Source of the DNA: Prevotellaceae bacterium
GTDB lineage: Bacteria; Bacteroidota; Bacteroidia; Bacteroidales; Bacteroidaceae
Reading direction: 5' to 3'
Assembly: GCA_022508615.1 (NCBI GenBank)
Contig: JAFLUW010000006.1
Coordinates: 1 to 33,359 of the forward strand
Length of the DNA stretch: 33,359 nucleotides
Position numbers and translations under genes: made by a program. This document shows positions 1-8,667 of this stretch, one piece after another; positions within the stretch are counted from its first letter, which is position 1; the number at the start of each line of letters is the position of its first letter. The notes beneath the pieces were generated by a model. The model had not been told where the DNA came from. It made no database searches and saw nothing but the letters and a program-made list of their open reading frames with translations.

Positions 1-75
1 AGACAACATTGACACACCTTCCAGCCTACTTTTTGCATATTAGGCCAAAACTTCAAATTCACGGGCGTTGTCGCT

Positions 76-552
76 ATGTGCGCACTCGTCCTCTCGGGAA
101 TGACTTCCTCGTGCAAAACTGCGCTTGATCTTAAGGAGTTCCGCTCCGTTCAACCGCAGGAAGCCCGCGTGCTGACGCATCTTTCCGCAGCCGATCTCGC
201 CCTCAGCCCCGATGCCACCTCGAAAATGCGTAAAAGCTTCACCTACACCTACGATCAGAAGCAGATGAAAGCCTTTGGCAAGAGCATGTCCGCCATGCGC
301 CGCGACGTATGCGCCCGTGCCTGCCAAGAAACAGGCTGCGACGTCATGATAGGCCCGATTTACAGCATCCAGTCCAAGAATCTGAAGAAAGGCGTGACCA
401 TTACGATGACCGGCTATCCCGCCTACTACACGCAATGGCAGAAAGCTCAGCTCAGCGACGAAGATCTCTACAGCGAAATGCGCAAGACAAGCAACTCTTC
501 GCAAGTGATCGTCAAGCAGAAAAAAGGCTTCAAAGGTTTGCTCAAACACTAA
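76..552 (+). CDS. Small putative lipoprotein, function unknown
   Basis: This 158-residue ORF has a hydrophobic N-terminus followed by TSSC, a plausible lipobox, so the mature protein would be a lipid-anchored envelope protein of about 145 residues. The rest is soluble-looking, with a Lys/Arg-rich middle and a cluster of cysteines (CARACQETGC). I do not recognise the family. The start is doubtful. From ATG 76 the signal peptide has no basic n-region, while the in-frame codons just upstream read NFKFTGVVA, which would complete a normal lipoprotein signal. No ATG, GTG or TTG exists in frame between the upstream stop (10-12) and 76. A weak promoter-like TACTTTTTG lies at 27-35. The next gene follows after 37 nt in the same direction, so the two are probably co-transcribed envelope genes. 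Confidence 0.6.
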   Translation: MCALVLSGMTSSCKTALDLKEFRSVQPQEARVLTHLSAADLALSPDATSKMRKSFTYTYDQKQMKAFGKSMSAMRRDVCARACQETGCDVMIGPIYSIQSKNLKKGVTITMTGYPAYYTQWQKAQLSDEDLYSEMRKTSNSSQVIVKQKKGFKGLLKH

Positions 553-589
553 AACGCCGAATTAAGATTCGTTTAAAACATTTTATCTC

Positions 590-1279
590 ATGAAAAAGAT
601 TTTTACTTTCATCGTTGTGTCCTGTTTGGCCTTTACCGCCTCGCAGGCCCAGATTTACACCGTGACGAGCAGCGAAAGCGAAATCGGAAAACTCTATTCG
701 GGCGATCTCAATATCGGTTTCGGCTTCGGCACCAAGTTTAAGTTCGACGGAAACACCTACAACGTGAACACCAACAGCGTCTTTCTCGAAACGATCCATG
801 GTGTGCGCCTGACAAAATACGCTTTCGTCGGTCTCGGCTTTGGTGCCCATTGGTACTACAAGGATAGCCAAGACTTCGAATATGAGTACCAATATCCGGA
901 ATCTGATGAAACCAGGACTTTCGACTGTAGCCTCGATATGCAGCATATGGTGGCTTTCCCGTTATTTGTCAATCTGAAAGGGTTTTATCCGATCAACGAC
1001 GATTTGAAAGCCTATGTCGGAACAAGCCTCGGCTATTCTTTCACTACGGAAGTCGGCAACTCTGCATATAATTATTGGAGTGGGTACTATCATCCCGAAT
1101 ATCAGCACGGATTCTATGGTACGTTCGACTTTGGCATACAGTGGAAGAAGCTGCATGTAGGTTTCGGTCTGACACATCAGACGCTGAACGTAAAAGAATA
1201 CAGCACGGGCGGCGATTATTTTGACGGCAAAGACATCAAGTTTAACAATTTTGCATTGAAATTCGGCTTCTGCTGGTAA
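590..1279 (+). CDS. Outer-membrane beta-barrel protein
   Basis: This 229-residue protein begins with a clear Sec signal peptide (MKKIFTFIVV... cleavage near SQAQ). The remainder alternates aromatic and polar residues in strands such as NIGFGFGTKFKF, KYAFVGLGFGAHWYY and LHVGFGLTHQTLNV, and ends NFALKFGFCW. This pattern fits an 8-stranded OmpA/OmpW-like barrel of the Bacteroidetes outer-membrane beta-barrel families. It ends in W rather than the usual F. No enzymatic motif is visible and the ligand cannot be inferred. The gene lies 37 nt downstream of the lipoprotein gene and is followed by a bidirectional terminator hairpin, so the two probably form a bicistronic unit. Family assignment rests on the strand pattern only. 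Confidence 0.75.
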   Translation: MKKIFTFIVVSCLAFTASQAQIYTVTSSESEIGKLYSGDLNIGFGFGTKFKFDGNTYNVNTNSVFLETIHGVRLTKYAFVGLGFGAHWYYKDSQDFEYEYQYPESDETRTFDCSLDMQHMVAFPLFVNLKGFYPINDDLKAYVGTSLGYSFTTEVGNSAYNYWSGYYHPEYQHGFYGTFDFGIQWKKLHVGFGLTHQTLNVKEYSTGGDYFDGKDIKFNNFALKFGFCW

Positions 1280-1301
1280 TCATGCCTTTTCATAAAGAAA
1301 C

Positions 1302-1339
1302 GAAAGCTGCGACAGTCTCGAAAGACTGCCGCAGTTTTC
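1302..1339. terminator. Bidirectional intrinsic terminator
   Basis: An inverted repeat (CTGCGACAGTCT, loop CGAA, AGACTGCCGCAG) is flanked by GAAA on the left and TTTTC on the right. It lies between the convergent ends of the beta-barrel gene (1279, +) and the ABC permease gene (1375, -), as expected for a shared terminator. The stem has two mismatches. Confidence 0.75.
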
Positions 1340-1374
1340 ATTTCCAACGCGGATATCCCGGCGGTTGGCGGCGC

Positions 1375-2670
1375 CTATTTGTAGCGGATCCAACGAATCA
1401 TTTCGCGGAGCGTGGGCTTCTTGCCGTACATCAGGATGCCGACGCGATAGATTCGGCCCGCAATCCAAATCATGCCCAAGGCCGAGCCGAAAAGCAGGGC
1501 GACAGACAGCACTTCCTGCCACAAAGGCACGCCGAACGGCACGCGCACCATCATCACGATGGGGCTGGTCAGCGGAAACAGCGACGCCCAGAAAGCCAGC
1601 GGGCCGTCGGTGTTCTCGATGCTGTACATCGCGGCGTAGAGGCCAAAGACCATGATCAGAACCATGGGCGTGACGAACTGCGAAGAGTCTTCCTGCGAGC
1701 TGACACTGGCGCCTACGGCGGCGTAGAACGAGGCATAGAGCAAATATCCGCCTGCAAAGCAGCAGACAAACATTATGCCCATTTCGAGATAGGGCAAGTT
1801 GAGCAGCGCTTCGAGCACTTCGGCGCCCTCACCCGCGGCTACGGCCTGCGCTGCCTCGGCTTGCGGAGCCGGAACGCCGGCTGCGGGCGACGAAAGCTCG
1901 GGCGAGGCGCCGAAGAAGATGCTTGCGGCTGCAATGATGGCGGCCAGCATCACGCCCCACACGATAAGTTGCACGAAACCCACCAGTGCCACGCCGACAA
2001 CCTTGCCTAACATCAGCTGGAAGGGCTTCACGCTCGACACCATCAGCTCGACGATGCGCCCTGTCTTTTCTTCGAGCACGCTCTGCATGACCATTGCGCC
2101 GTAGGCCATGACAAACATGTAGATGAGGAACGTAAAGAGGAAGCCGGCGCCCATGGCGACGTAGGTGTTCGACGATGTTTCTCCGCCGTCGGCGTTCCAT
2201 TTCACGGTGCGCACGTTTACGCCCTTTTCCAGTTCGGCCACGATGTCTTCGAGGCCGGCTATGCCCGAGGCGGCGAGACGATCCTGGCGCAGACGTTCGT
2301 CGAGACGCGAGGAGACGAGGCGGAGCAGGTCGGGCGACACTTCTTTTTCCGAATATATCTGTACGGCCGAGGGGTTGGCGGCCAAATCGGCCGAAATGAC
2401 GATGGTCGCTTCGTAGTCGGCGCCGGGTTCGAGCTGTGTCTCGGGAACGAAACGCCACGAAGCGTCGTCGGTGAACTCGCGGGCGTAGCGTCCCGTGTGG
2501 TCGATGAGGGCTACGGATTTCTGTCCGTCGTCTTTGATTTGCGCCAGCGCGACGGGAACGAAAATGAGGGCGGCAAAGACGAAAGGCATCAGCACGGTCA
2601 GGAGGATGAACGACTTTTTGTGTACGCGTGTCGTGAATTCGCGCTCGATGATGATGAGTGTTTTGTTCAT
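1375..2670 (-). CDS. ABC-2 type exporter permease (NatB/YhaP-like)
   Basis: This 431-residue membrane protein has one N-terminal membrane segment (about 22-44), a large extracytoplasmic domain (about 45-165), and a cluster of about five C-terminal segments (about 165-420). This is the usual layout of ABC-2 permeases of the NatB/YhaP type (COG1668). The loop near residues 265-285 is rich in Ala, Pro and Glu. The start codon overlaps the stop of the upstream ATPase gene by 4 nt (ATGA), so translation is probably coupled and the two products form one exporter. In characterised relatives the substrate is sodium or a drug or peptide. Nothing here identifies it. The gene ends at a bidirectional terminator. 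Confidence 0.9.
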   Translation of the reverse strand: MNKTLIIIEREFTTRVHKKSFILLTVLMPFVFAALIFVPVALAQIKDDGQKSVALIDHTGRYAREFTDDASWRFVPETQLEPGADYEATIVISADLAANPSAVQIYSEKEVSPDLLRLVSSRLDERLRQDRLAASGIAGLEDIVAELEKGVNVRTVKWNADGGETSSNTYVAMGAGFLFTFLIYMFVMAYGAMVMQSVLEEKTGRIVELMVSSVKPFQLMLGKVVGVALVGFVQLIVWGVMLAAIIAAASIFFGASPELSSPAAGVPAPQAEAAQAVAAGEGAEVLEALLNLPYLEMGIMFVCCFAGGYLLYASFYAAVGASVSSQEDSSQFVTPMVLIMVFGLYAAMYSIENTDGPLAFWASLFPLTSPIVMMVRVPFGVPLWQEVLSVALLFGSALGMIWIAGRIYRVGILMYGKKPTLREMIRWIRYK

Positions 2671-3572
2671 TGCGCTACGGTTTTGAGGAAGATTTCGTGC
2701 ATCGTGGGCAGTTGTTCGCTGAACAGTTGCAGCTCCATGCTTCGGGCTACGGCCGAGGCCAGCGCCGAGTTGGAGGTCGAGGGGGCTTTTGCGAGCAGAT
2801 AGCGCTGCAAGCCGCCGGCTTCGGTCTGCCCGACGATGTCGAACAGGCCGGGCACGGCCGCGAGCCGGCCTTGTCCGCAGACTTCGAAGCGTCCGGTGCG
2901 GAAGCGTTGCTTAATGTCGGACACTCGGCCTGAAAGCGCCACGCGCGAGCGGTCGATGAGCGCGATTTCGTCGCAGATGTCTTCGACCGAGGCCATGTTG
3001 TGCGTCGAGAAGATGATGGTGCGGCCCTGGTCGCGCAGTTCGAGAATCTCGCGTTTGAGCAGTTCGGCGTTGACGGGGTCGAAACCCGAAAAGGGCTCGT
3101 CGAAGATGAGCAGTTCGGGCTCGTGGAGCACGGTGATGACGAATTGCACTTTCTGGGCCATGCCCTTCGAGAGTTCTTCGAGCTTCTTGTCCCACCACGA
3201 GGTGATTTCGAGCTTTTCGAACCAGACTTTCAGCCGGCTCACGGCTTCCTGGCGCGAGAGGCCTTTGAGCCGGGCCAGATAGACGGCCTGTTCGCCGACT
3301 TTCATCTTCTTGTAGAGGCCGCGTTCTTCGGGCAGGTAGCCGATGGCGGCCAGATCGGCGGACCGAAGCGGGTGTCCGTCGAAGATGACCTGCCCTGTGT
3401 CGGGCGCCGTGATGCGGTTGAGTATGCGTATCAGCGTGGTCTTGCCTGCTCCGTTGGGGCCGAGCAGGCCGAACACTTTGCCGCGGGGCACTTCGAGGGA
3501 GACGTTGTCGAGTGCCGTGTGCCCGGCGTAACGTTTCGTCACGCTGCGCACGGAGAGAAAGTTTTCTGTCAT
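2667..3572 (-). CDS. ABC transporter ATP-binding protein
   Basis: This 301-residue ATPase carries Walker A (GPNGAGKTT, about 38-46), the ABC signature (LSKGMAQK, about residue 140), Walker B with catalytic Glu (LLIFDEP) and the switch His (STHNM). A C-terminal extension of about 85 residues after the ATPase core resembles the DUF4162-type tail of NatA-like ATPases. It partners the permease encoded immediately downstream with a 4-nt overlap and would energise export across the inner membrane. A TAACTTTG -7 element sits about 55 nt upstream of the start, giving an independent two-gene operon. The exported substrate is unknown. Confidence 0.92.
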   Translation of the reverse strand: MTENFLSVRSVTKRYAGHTALDNVSLEVPRGKVFGLLGPNGAGKTTLIRILNRITAPDTGQVIFDGHPLRSADLAAIGYLPEERGLYKKMKVGEQAVYLARLKGLSRQEAVSRLKVWFEKLEITSWWDKKLEELSKGMAQKVQFVITVLHEPELLIFDEPFSGFDPVNAELLKREILELRDQGRTIIFSTHNMASVEDICDEIALIDRSRVALSGRVSDIKQRFRTGRFEVCGQGRLAAVPGLFDIVGQTEAGGLQRYLLAKAPSTSNSALASAVARSMELQLFSEQLPTMHEIFLKTVAQ

Positions 3573-3627
3573 ATATCGGTTGGGTTCGTTTTTCGTTTCG
3601 GGCCGGTCGGGGCGGCCGTCGCTCCGG

Positions 3628-3635
3628 CAAAGTTA
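3628..3635 (-). promoter_or_regulatory. Promoter -7 element of the ABC operon
   Basis: On the minus strand this reads TAACTTTG, an exact match to the Bacteroidetes -7 consensus TAnnTTTG. It lies about 55 nt before the ATPase start. No perfect TTTG is present at the -33 position; a TTTC occurs about 25 nt upstream. Confidence 0.6.
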
Positions 3636-3782
3636 CGCAAAAGCGGCCGTGCAGCCGTCGCGAAAGGCGTCGTTTCGTGACATTAGACGCCTTCGGCCGG
3701 CAGAAAACTACATGCGACGGCTTTTTTCGCCGAAAATTTCGGGCCGGCGCGTGTCGGGCGGACGTTGTGCTGAGATACGGAA

Positions 3783-3845
3783 AACTTAGTCTGAGTAAGT
3801 TTGAACTATCTCAGACTAAGTTCGAACTATCTCAGACTAAGTTTT
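3783..3845. repeat. 63-bp three-unit intergenic repeat, copy A
   Basis: Three contiguous 21-bp units related to AACTTAGTCTGAGTAAGTT lie at 3783-3803 (forward), 3804-3824 and 3825-3845 (both reversed). The outer units extend into a perfect 21-bp inverted repeat, 3775-3795 against 3831-3851, so the RNA could form a long hairpin. The element lies downstream of the protease gene and upstream of the ABC operon promoter. Confidence 0.9.
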
Positions 3846-3961
3846 CCGTATGTTTTTTTGGTTGACTTTCTGCGGCTTGCCGGGCCGGAAAAATGCAGCG
3901 TCGCCGCCCGCCGGAAGGGGTCCGGAGGGCGGCGACGCGGAGTGGGGCGGAGCTGCGGGCT

Positions 3962-6340
3962 TTATTTGACGGCGAGCGTGCGCTCTATTTGATCGGCGAG
4001 GGCGGCATAGTGGGCCGAAGTGGCGGCATCGGCGCTGCGGGCCGAGGAGAGCCGCGTTTTGAGTTGACGCAGATTTTGCAACAGGGCGCTGCGCACCTCG
4101 CCGAGGCCGAGTTCGCCGAATTGGTTGCAGAGCGATTGCACGTAGGCCGTTTGCAGCGTGCGGCGGTAGCGGACGACGGCGCTGCCCGTGCGGGTTTCGC
4201 GGAAAAGGCGTGCGGTGAGCTCGCCGAGCAGGTCGGCTGCCGTGAAGTCGCCCGTAAGGCGCGCGAGCCGGGCGCTGCCGGTGAGCGCATTGACCACATA
4301 TTGGCCCACGCGAGCGGTCTGGCGCATGGGGTCGACGCCGAGACGCATGACGAAAGGCTCGTCGCGCAGCCACACGGGCTCGTCGAACACATGACTGTCG
4401 ATGAAGTCGAGACACTCCAACTGACGTGCGCGCGGCACGACCGTGTAACAGTCGGCAGGCGACTCGTCGACGGTGCGATAATTCTTCTCCACGCCGCCGA
4501 TCCATGCCATGACGTGACCCGTGTAGCGAAGGAACTGACCGACAATCTCGCTATACATGTCCGTAAGGTCGGCCGAGTAGATGTCGTCGGCGCGGAAGGT
4601 CCACTCGGGCAGGCGTTTCATCTCGCGTTTGAGGTTGAGAATGCCATAATGCGAGGCTTTGACGGCATCGTCGCCGAGGTCTTCGGTCTGGCAGCGGGGG
4701 TCGAAGCGATAGGTCTCGCCGTCGCCGAACCAGAGACGGCGGCTCGAAGCCATAGCCTCGCGCGTCATGGGTTCGAGCAGGCGATGGTCGCTCGCAGCGT
4801 CGGTCGCGCCGGCCATGGGACGGTAGCCCCAGCGAATGGCCCACTTGTCGTAGTCGCCGATGCGGGGGAATATGCCTTCGTGCGCAATGTTGTCTTCGGG
4901 TTGGGCCACATAGTTGAAGCGGGCGTAGTCCATAATGGAAGGCGTGTGGCCGTGGGCTTCGACCCACGCCTTGTTGCGCAGCGAATCGACGGGCACGGTG
5001 CTCGACGAGCCGAAGTTGTGGCGCAGTCCGAGCGTGTGGCCCACTTCGTGGCTGCTGACGAAGCGGATTAACTGGCCCATAAGCTCGGTGTCGTAGTTCA
5101 TTTTGCGCGCGGCCTCGTCGATAGTGCCGGCTTGAATCATGTACCAGTCGTGTACGAGCTTCATAACGTTGTGGTACCAGCAGATGTGGCTCTCGATGAT
5201 TTCGCCCGAGCGCGGGTCGTGGACGTTGGGGCCGTAGGCGTTGGCGATGGGGCTGGCCAAGTAGCGGATAACGCTGAATCGGGCGTCTTCCATGGACATC
5301 GTGCTGTCCTTAGGCCATTCCCGGGCCAGTATGGCGTTTTTGAAGCCGGCGCCTTCAAAGGCTTCCTGCCAGTCTTCTACGCCTTTGATGAGATAGGGCA
5401 CCCACTGGGCGGGCGTAGCCGGGTCGATGTAGTAGACGATGGGCTTCTTGGGCTCGACGGCGAAACCGCGGGCCAGCGAATCGGCGGCTTCGGGCGTTTG
5501 GGGTTCGAGGCGCCAGCGGGTGATGAAGCGCTCGCGCGACACACGCTGCTGGTTGTCGCTATATTCGTTGAACGAATCGGCGAAATAGCCCACGCGAGGG
5601 TCGAACGTGCGGCGCAGCATGGGCGTTTCGGGCAGCAGGACGAACGAAATGTTGATGTCGAACGTCACTCTTCCCGTTTTCCAGCCGGCTGTGGTCTGCG
5701 AAGCGCCCGCCGCGCTGTCGAAGGTCTTGACCAAGTGTACCTCGGTGTTCATCGGGAATGTTTTGATCGTATCGATATACGAAGCCCCGGCCTGTTGGCG
5801 CGACAAACTGAACTGGCGTTTCAGCGCATTGGTGCCGAAAGCGGAATTTTCTTCGTTGAAAAACTGCGTTACCTTGATTTTCGAGGCCTTTCCTTCGCGT
5901 CCCTCGACCTTGAATGCGCCGATAATGGGGTTTGCGTTCGAGATGCGCACGGCCTGGCTGATGTTATCGGCCGAATCGGCGTGGTTGATGAGCACGCTGG
6001 CACGCATCAGCAGGCGATTGTCGGCGGCGCGCTCGAAGTAGACCACTTGTTGGTCGAACTGTTCGCCGCCGTATTGGTCGGTGCCGCCGGGCGTGGCGAT
6101 GTAGCGCACGGTGGCGAGAATCTGACGGCCGACAATCGAATCGGGAATGGTGAGGAAATAGTCGGTAGCGTCTTTTTTCGTCTGTTTTTCTACGCCGAAA
6201 AGGCCGGACTGACGGACGCTCTGGGGCTGTTCGGCCTTGGGAGCGGCGGCAGGCGGCGGTGTCGGCTTTTTCTTGCGGGCTTCGGCGCCCTGGGAAAGGA
6301 CGAGCAGCAGCGTGAGCAGGAGAAGGAGCGGTTTTTTCAT
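3962..6340 (-). CDS. Secreted zinc-dependent metalloprotease (DUF5117/DUF5118 type)
   Basis: I placed the start at ATG 6340 rather than the track start 6406, because MKKPLLLLLTLLLVLSQGAEA is a classical signal peptide and the 22 residues before it are not. The product has 792 residues. The zinc-binding motif HEVGHTLGLRH (about 431-441) matches the metzincin pattern HExxHxxGxxH: His431, His435 and His441 would bind zinc and Glu432 would act as base. Length and motif position fit the Bacteroidetes DUF5117/DUF4953/DUF5118 proteins, which are exported peptidases of unproven substrate. The region after the signal is Lys/Pro/Ala-rich, probably a linker. The gene is last in the run rlmD-unknown-protease, 71 nt after its neighbour, and is followed by repeat copy A. 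Confidence 0.88.
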   Translation of the reverse strand: MKKPLLLLLTLLLVLSQGAEARKKKPTPPPAAAPKAEQPQSVRQSGLFGVEKQTKKDATDYFLTIPDSIVGRQILATVRYIATPGGTDQYGGEQFDQQVVYFERAADNRLLMRASVLINHADSADNISQAVRISNANPIIGAFKVEGREGKASKIKVTQFFNEENSAFGTNALKRQFSLSRQQAGASYIDTIKTFPMNTEVHLVKTFDSAAGASQTTAGWKTGRVTFDINISFVLLPETPMLRRTFDPRVGYFADSFNEYSDNQQRVSRERFITRWRLEPQTPEAADSLARGFAVEPKKPIVYYIDPATPAQWVPYLIKGVEDWQEAFEGAGFKNAILAREWPKDSTMSMEDARFSVIRYLASPIANAYGPNVHDPRSGEIIESHICWYHNVMKLVHDWYMIQAGTIDEAARKMNYDTELMGQLIRFVSSHEVGHTLGLRHNFGSSSTVPVDSLRNKAWVEAHGHTPSIMDYARFNYVAQPEDNIAHEGIFPRIGDYDKWAIRWGYRPMAGATDAASDHRLLEPMTREAMASSRRLWFGDGETYRFDPRCQTEDLGDDAVKASHYGILNLKREMKRLPEWTFRADDIYSADLTDMYSEIVGQFLRYTGHVMAWIGGVEKNYRTVDESPADCYTVVPRARQLECLDFIDSHVFDEPVWLRDEPFVMRLGVDPMRQTARVGQYVVNALTGSARLARLTGDFTAADLLGELTARLFRETRTGSAVVRYRRTLQTAYVQSLCNQFGELGLGEVRSALLQNLRQLKTRLSSARSADAATSAHYAALADQIERTLAVK

Positions 6341-6411
6341 AAGTAAGTGGGATTTTGGTGGATATACAAGGAAAATGGCGGTGCAGGCCGGGAGGCTTGC
6401 AGACACCTTAA

Positions 6412-7074
6412 TTATATATAGGTCAGGGTTTTTGCGAACGATTCGTAGGTTTCGTCGAGCCGGCTCAGCTGAAAGGGCTCGACGCGCAGGGAGAATGTGG
6501 CGTTCACGGGCGGCAGGCCGAAATAGGCCTGAACAAGGGCCGCCATGTTGAAGCTGAGGCTGTCGCCGCGGCGGATGAGCTCGAGGCAGAAGCGCGTTTG
6601 TATCTGCGGTTTGCCGTCGAGTTGTTTGAGTTCCTGAAAAAGGACGTAATAGCAGGGTACTGTGCCGCCGCGCACCAAAGCTATTTTCGAGGGATGCAGC
6701 GATGCGATTTCGGCAGGTGTGCGCAGTACGGGCAGGAAGGCGTCGGCAATTTTACGGGCGTCGACATCGGTGTAGTCGAGCGGAGGAAGGGCGAGCTCGA
6801 TGCGGCCTGCGTCGTAGAGGGCGGCTGCGGCTTTGAGCATGGTGCCGAGATAGGCTCGCGCGTTGCGGCTCACGAGCGACTTGAACAGCGTCCAAAAGCG
6901 CGAAGCCTCGGTCATGGCAGGCAAGAGCTTTTCGGCCAGCAGATAGCTGGCCGTGCGCCGGTCGGCATGGCTTAGCGAGTCGAGCGTATCGGCCAGCCGG
7001 TCGGTCTCTCCGGCCTCGACGAGCAGCGCAAGGCGCTGCTGCAGGGCAGGATTGTGCTTGCGGACGGTGGTCAT
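6412..7074 (-). CDS. Conserved hypothetical protein
   Basis: This 220-residue protein has no signal peptide or membrane segment. It begins MTTVRKHNPALQQRL and has a helical, Ala/Leu-rich N-terminal half (about 1-100), followed by a more mixed C-terminal half with PSKIALVRGGTVPCYYVLFQEL. I do not recognise a named domain or catalytic motif. The start lies 2 nt after the rlmD stop, so the gene is almost certainly translated from the same mRNA as the 23S rRNA methyltransferase. That could point to an RNA-linked role, but the link is positional only. The ORF length and tight packing support it being a real gene. Confidence 0.75.
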   Translation of the reverse strand: MTTVRKHNPALQQRLALLVEAGETDRLADTLDSLSHADRRTASYLLAEKLLPAMTEASRFWTLFKSLVSRNARAYLGTMLKAAAALYDAGRIELALPPLDYTDVDARKIADAFLPVLRTPAEIASLHPSKIALVRGGTVPCYYVLFQELKQLDGKPQIQTRFCLELIRRGDSLSFNMAALVQAYFGLPPVNATFSLRVEPFQLSRLDETYESFAKTLTYI

Positions 7075-7076
7075 AT

Positions 7077-8516
7077 TTATATTATGGGGAGTGGATCTCG
7101 GCGAACGAGCAGTACGACGTTTTCGACGTGGTGGGTCTGCGGGAACATGTCGACGGGCTGTACGCGGTCGACGAAATAGTCTGCGTCGAGCAGCGCGAGG
7201 TCGCGGGCCTGCGTTGCCGGATTGCAGGAAACATAGACGATGCGGCGCGGCGCGGCGCGAAGGATGGTGGAGACGACGTCGGGATGCATGCCGGCACGGG
7301 GAGGGTCTGTAATAATGACGTCGGGGCGGCCGTGGGTGGCGATGAAGGCGTCGGAGAGCACGTCTTTCATGTCGCCGGCAAAAAACAGGGTTTTGTCGTC
7401 GAGCCGGTTGAGGCGGGCGTTTTCGCGGGCGTCTTCGATGGCTTCGGGTACATACTCGATGCCGATTACCCGACGGGCGCTGGCGGCCACGAAGTTTGCG
7501 ATAGTGCCCGTTCCGGTGTAGAGATCGTAGACCAGCTCCTCGCCCGTGAGCCCGGCAAAGTCGCGCGCTACTTTATACAGCTCATAGGCTTGTTGCGTGT
7601 TGGTCTGATAGAAACTTTTCGGGCCGACCTTGAAACGCAGGCCCTCCATCGTTTCGTAAACATAGGGCGTTCCGCTGTGGCAGACGATGTCGAGGTCGCC
7701 GATAGTGTCGTTGCATTTCGTGTTGTTCACCCATAAGAGCGAGGTAATCTCGGGAAATTCTGTTTTCAAAAAATCGAGTACCTCGAAAGCCTGACGCTGT
7801 TCTTCGTCCGAACGGATGCAGAACTGAATGACGAGCATTAGTTCGCCCGTCTGGCTCGAACGCAGCATGATGTTGCGTAAAAGTCCTTCGCCGCGGCGCA
7901 AATCGTAAAAAGCAAGTTTGTGCTGGAGGGCAAATGCACGCAACCCGTTGCGAATATGATTGTTTACGGGCAGCATAAGGTGACATTCGTCGATGTCGAG
8001 AATCTTGTCGAATGCGCCGGAAATGTGAAAACCGAGCGCATTCATCGACTCGAACGCGATGCCTGAGCGTACTTCTTCAGTCGTGAGCCAACGTTTGTTG
8101 GAAAAACCGAATTCCAGCTTGTTACGGTAGGCGCGGTCGAGCGCAGAACCCAGAATCGGGCTGATTTCGGGGAGTTCGACTTTGGCTATACGCCTTAATG
8201 CGTCGCTTACCTGCTGTTGTTTCCACCGGAGTTGCTCGCCGTAGGGCAGACACTGCCATTTGCAGCCGCCGCAAACGCCGTAGTGGCGGCAAAAGGGCTT
8301 GGCGCGCTGCTCGGAACGCTTGTGGAAACGCACGATTACGGCTTCGGCGAACGAATGTTTTTTGCGGATCACCTGAAGGTCGACTATGTCGCCCGGAACA
8401 GCGTAGGGTACGAAAACGGCAAGCCCGTCGACATGGGCTACGGCCTTTCCTTCGGCTGCTACAGCCTCTATTTCGATACGTTCCAGCAGGGGAAGCGGTT
8501 TTTTCTTTCTGCTCAT
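7077..8516 (-). CDS. rlmD: 23S rRNA (uracil-C5)-methyltransferase, RlmD/RumA family
   Basis: This SAM-dependent enzyme of the TrmA/RumA class would make 5-methyluridine in 23S rRNA. An N-terminal TRAM-like beta domain (LERIEIEAVAAEGKAVAHVDGLAVFV) is followed by the cysteine cluster CRHYGVCGGC, which with a later Cys (DECHLML) matches the 4Fe-4S ligands of RumA. The methyltransferase core shows VYDLYTGTGTIANFVA (SAM binding), DPPRAGMHP and the catalytic-Cys motif SCNPATQARDL. I chose ATG 8516 (MSRKKKPLPLLERIE), giving 479 residues, over the track's GTG at 8531. A TAACTTTG promoter element lies about 26 nt upstream of ATG 8516. TrmA-type tRNA specificity cannot be fully excluded from sequence alone. 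Confidence 0.93.
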   Translation of the reverse strand: MSRKKKPLPLLERIEIEAVAAEGKAVAHVDGLAVFVPYAVPGDIVDLQVIRKKHSFAEAVIVRFHKRSEQRAKPFCRHYGVCGGCKWQCLPYGEQLRWKQQQVSDALRRIAKVELPEISPILGSALDRAYRNKLEFGFSNKRWLTTEEVRSGIAFESMNALGFHISGAFDKILDIDECHLMLPVNNHIRNGLRAFALQHKLAFYDLRRGEGLLRNIMLRSSQTGELMLVIQFCIRSDEEQRQAFEVLDFLKTEFPEITSLLWVNNTKCNDTIGDLDIVCHSGTPYVYETMEGLRFKVGPKSFYQTNTQQAYELYKVARDFAGLTGEELVYDLYTGTGTIANFVAASARRVIGIEYVPEAIEDARENARLNRLDDKTLFFAGDMKDVLSDAFIATHGRPDVIITDPPRAGMHPDVVSTILRAAPRRIVYVSCNPATQARDLALLDADYFVDRVQPVDMFPQTHHVENVVLLVRRDPLPII

Positions 8517-8541
8517 GAGTCTATTTAGCACATGGAGAATG

Positions 8542-8549
8542 CAAAGTTA
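8542..8549 (-). promoter_or_regulatory. Promoter -7 element of rlmD
   Basis: The minus strand reads TAACTTTG, matching TAnnTTTG, about 26 nt upstream of the chosen rlmD ATG. No convincing TTTG was found at -33. It faces away from the TPR promoter at 8623-8630, so this is a divergent promoter region. Confidence 0.6.
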
Positions 8550-8622
8550 CGTAAATCCGTCTGTTTCGGCCGGTTTCTTTCAATCTTTTTGGGTTCTTTC
8601 GCGTGCTTGCACGTTTTTTTGT

Positions 8623-8630
8623 TATCTTTG
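8623..8630 (+). promoter_or_regulatory. Promoter -7 element of the first TPR gene
   Basis: TATCTTTG exactly matches TAnnTTTG and lies about 38 nt before ATG 8668. The best -33 candidate is a TTTC at 8597-8600 with a 22-nt spacer. A T-rich stretch precedes the element. Confidence 0.65.
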
Positions 8631-8667
8631 CGGCGATTTGACGAAAAAACTAAATTAAACGAGAGAA

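Larger units (their letters stand above)
3573..3961. other. 389-bp intergenic region
   Basis: This gap between the protease stop and the ABC ATPase start holds a minus-strand promoter (3628-3635) and one copy of the three-unit 63-bp repeat (3783-3845). ORFs crossing it look random: they are Arg-rich and lack signal or domain motifs. I see no other gene here. Confidence 0.6.

Noticed and set aside
3783-3845. The 21-bp repeated units as a CRISPR array
   Set aside because: Units are contiguous without spacers, occur in mixed orientation, number only three per site and recur at seven sites; no cas genes are present.
3893-5071. 392-aa plus-strand ORF opposite the protease
   Set aside because: It mirrors the metalloprotease gene on the other strand in GC-rich codons and has no domain or start signals; the same applies to 14732..16648, 24177..25373 and 25533..26801.
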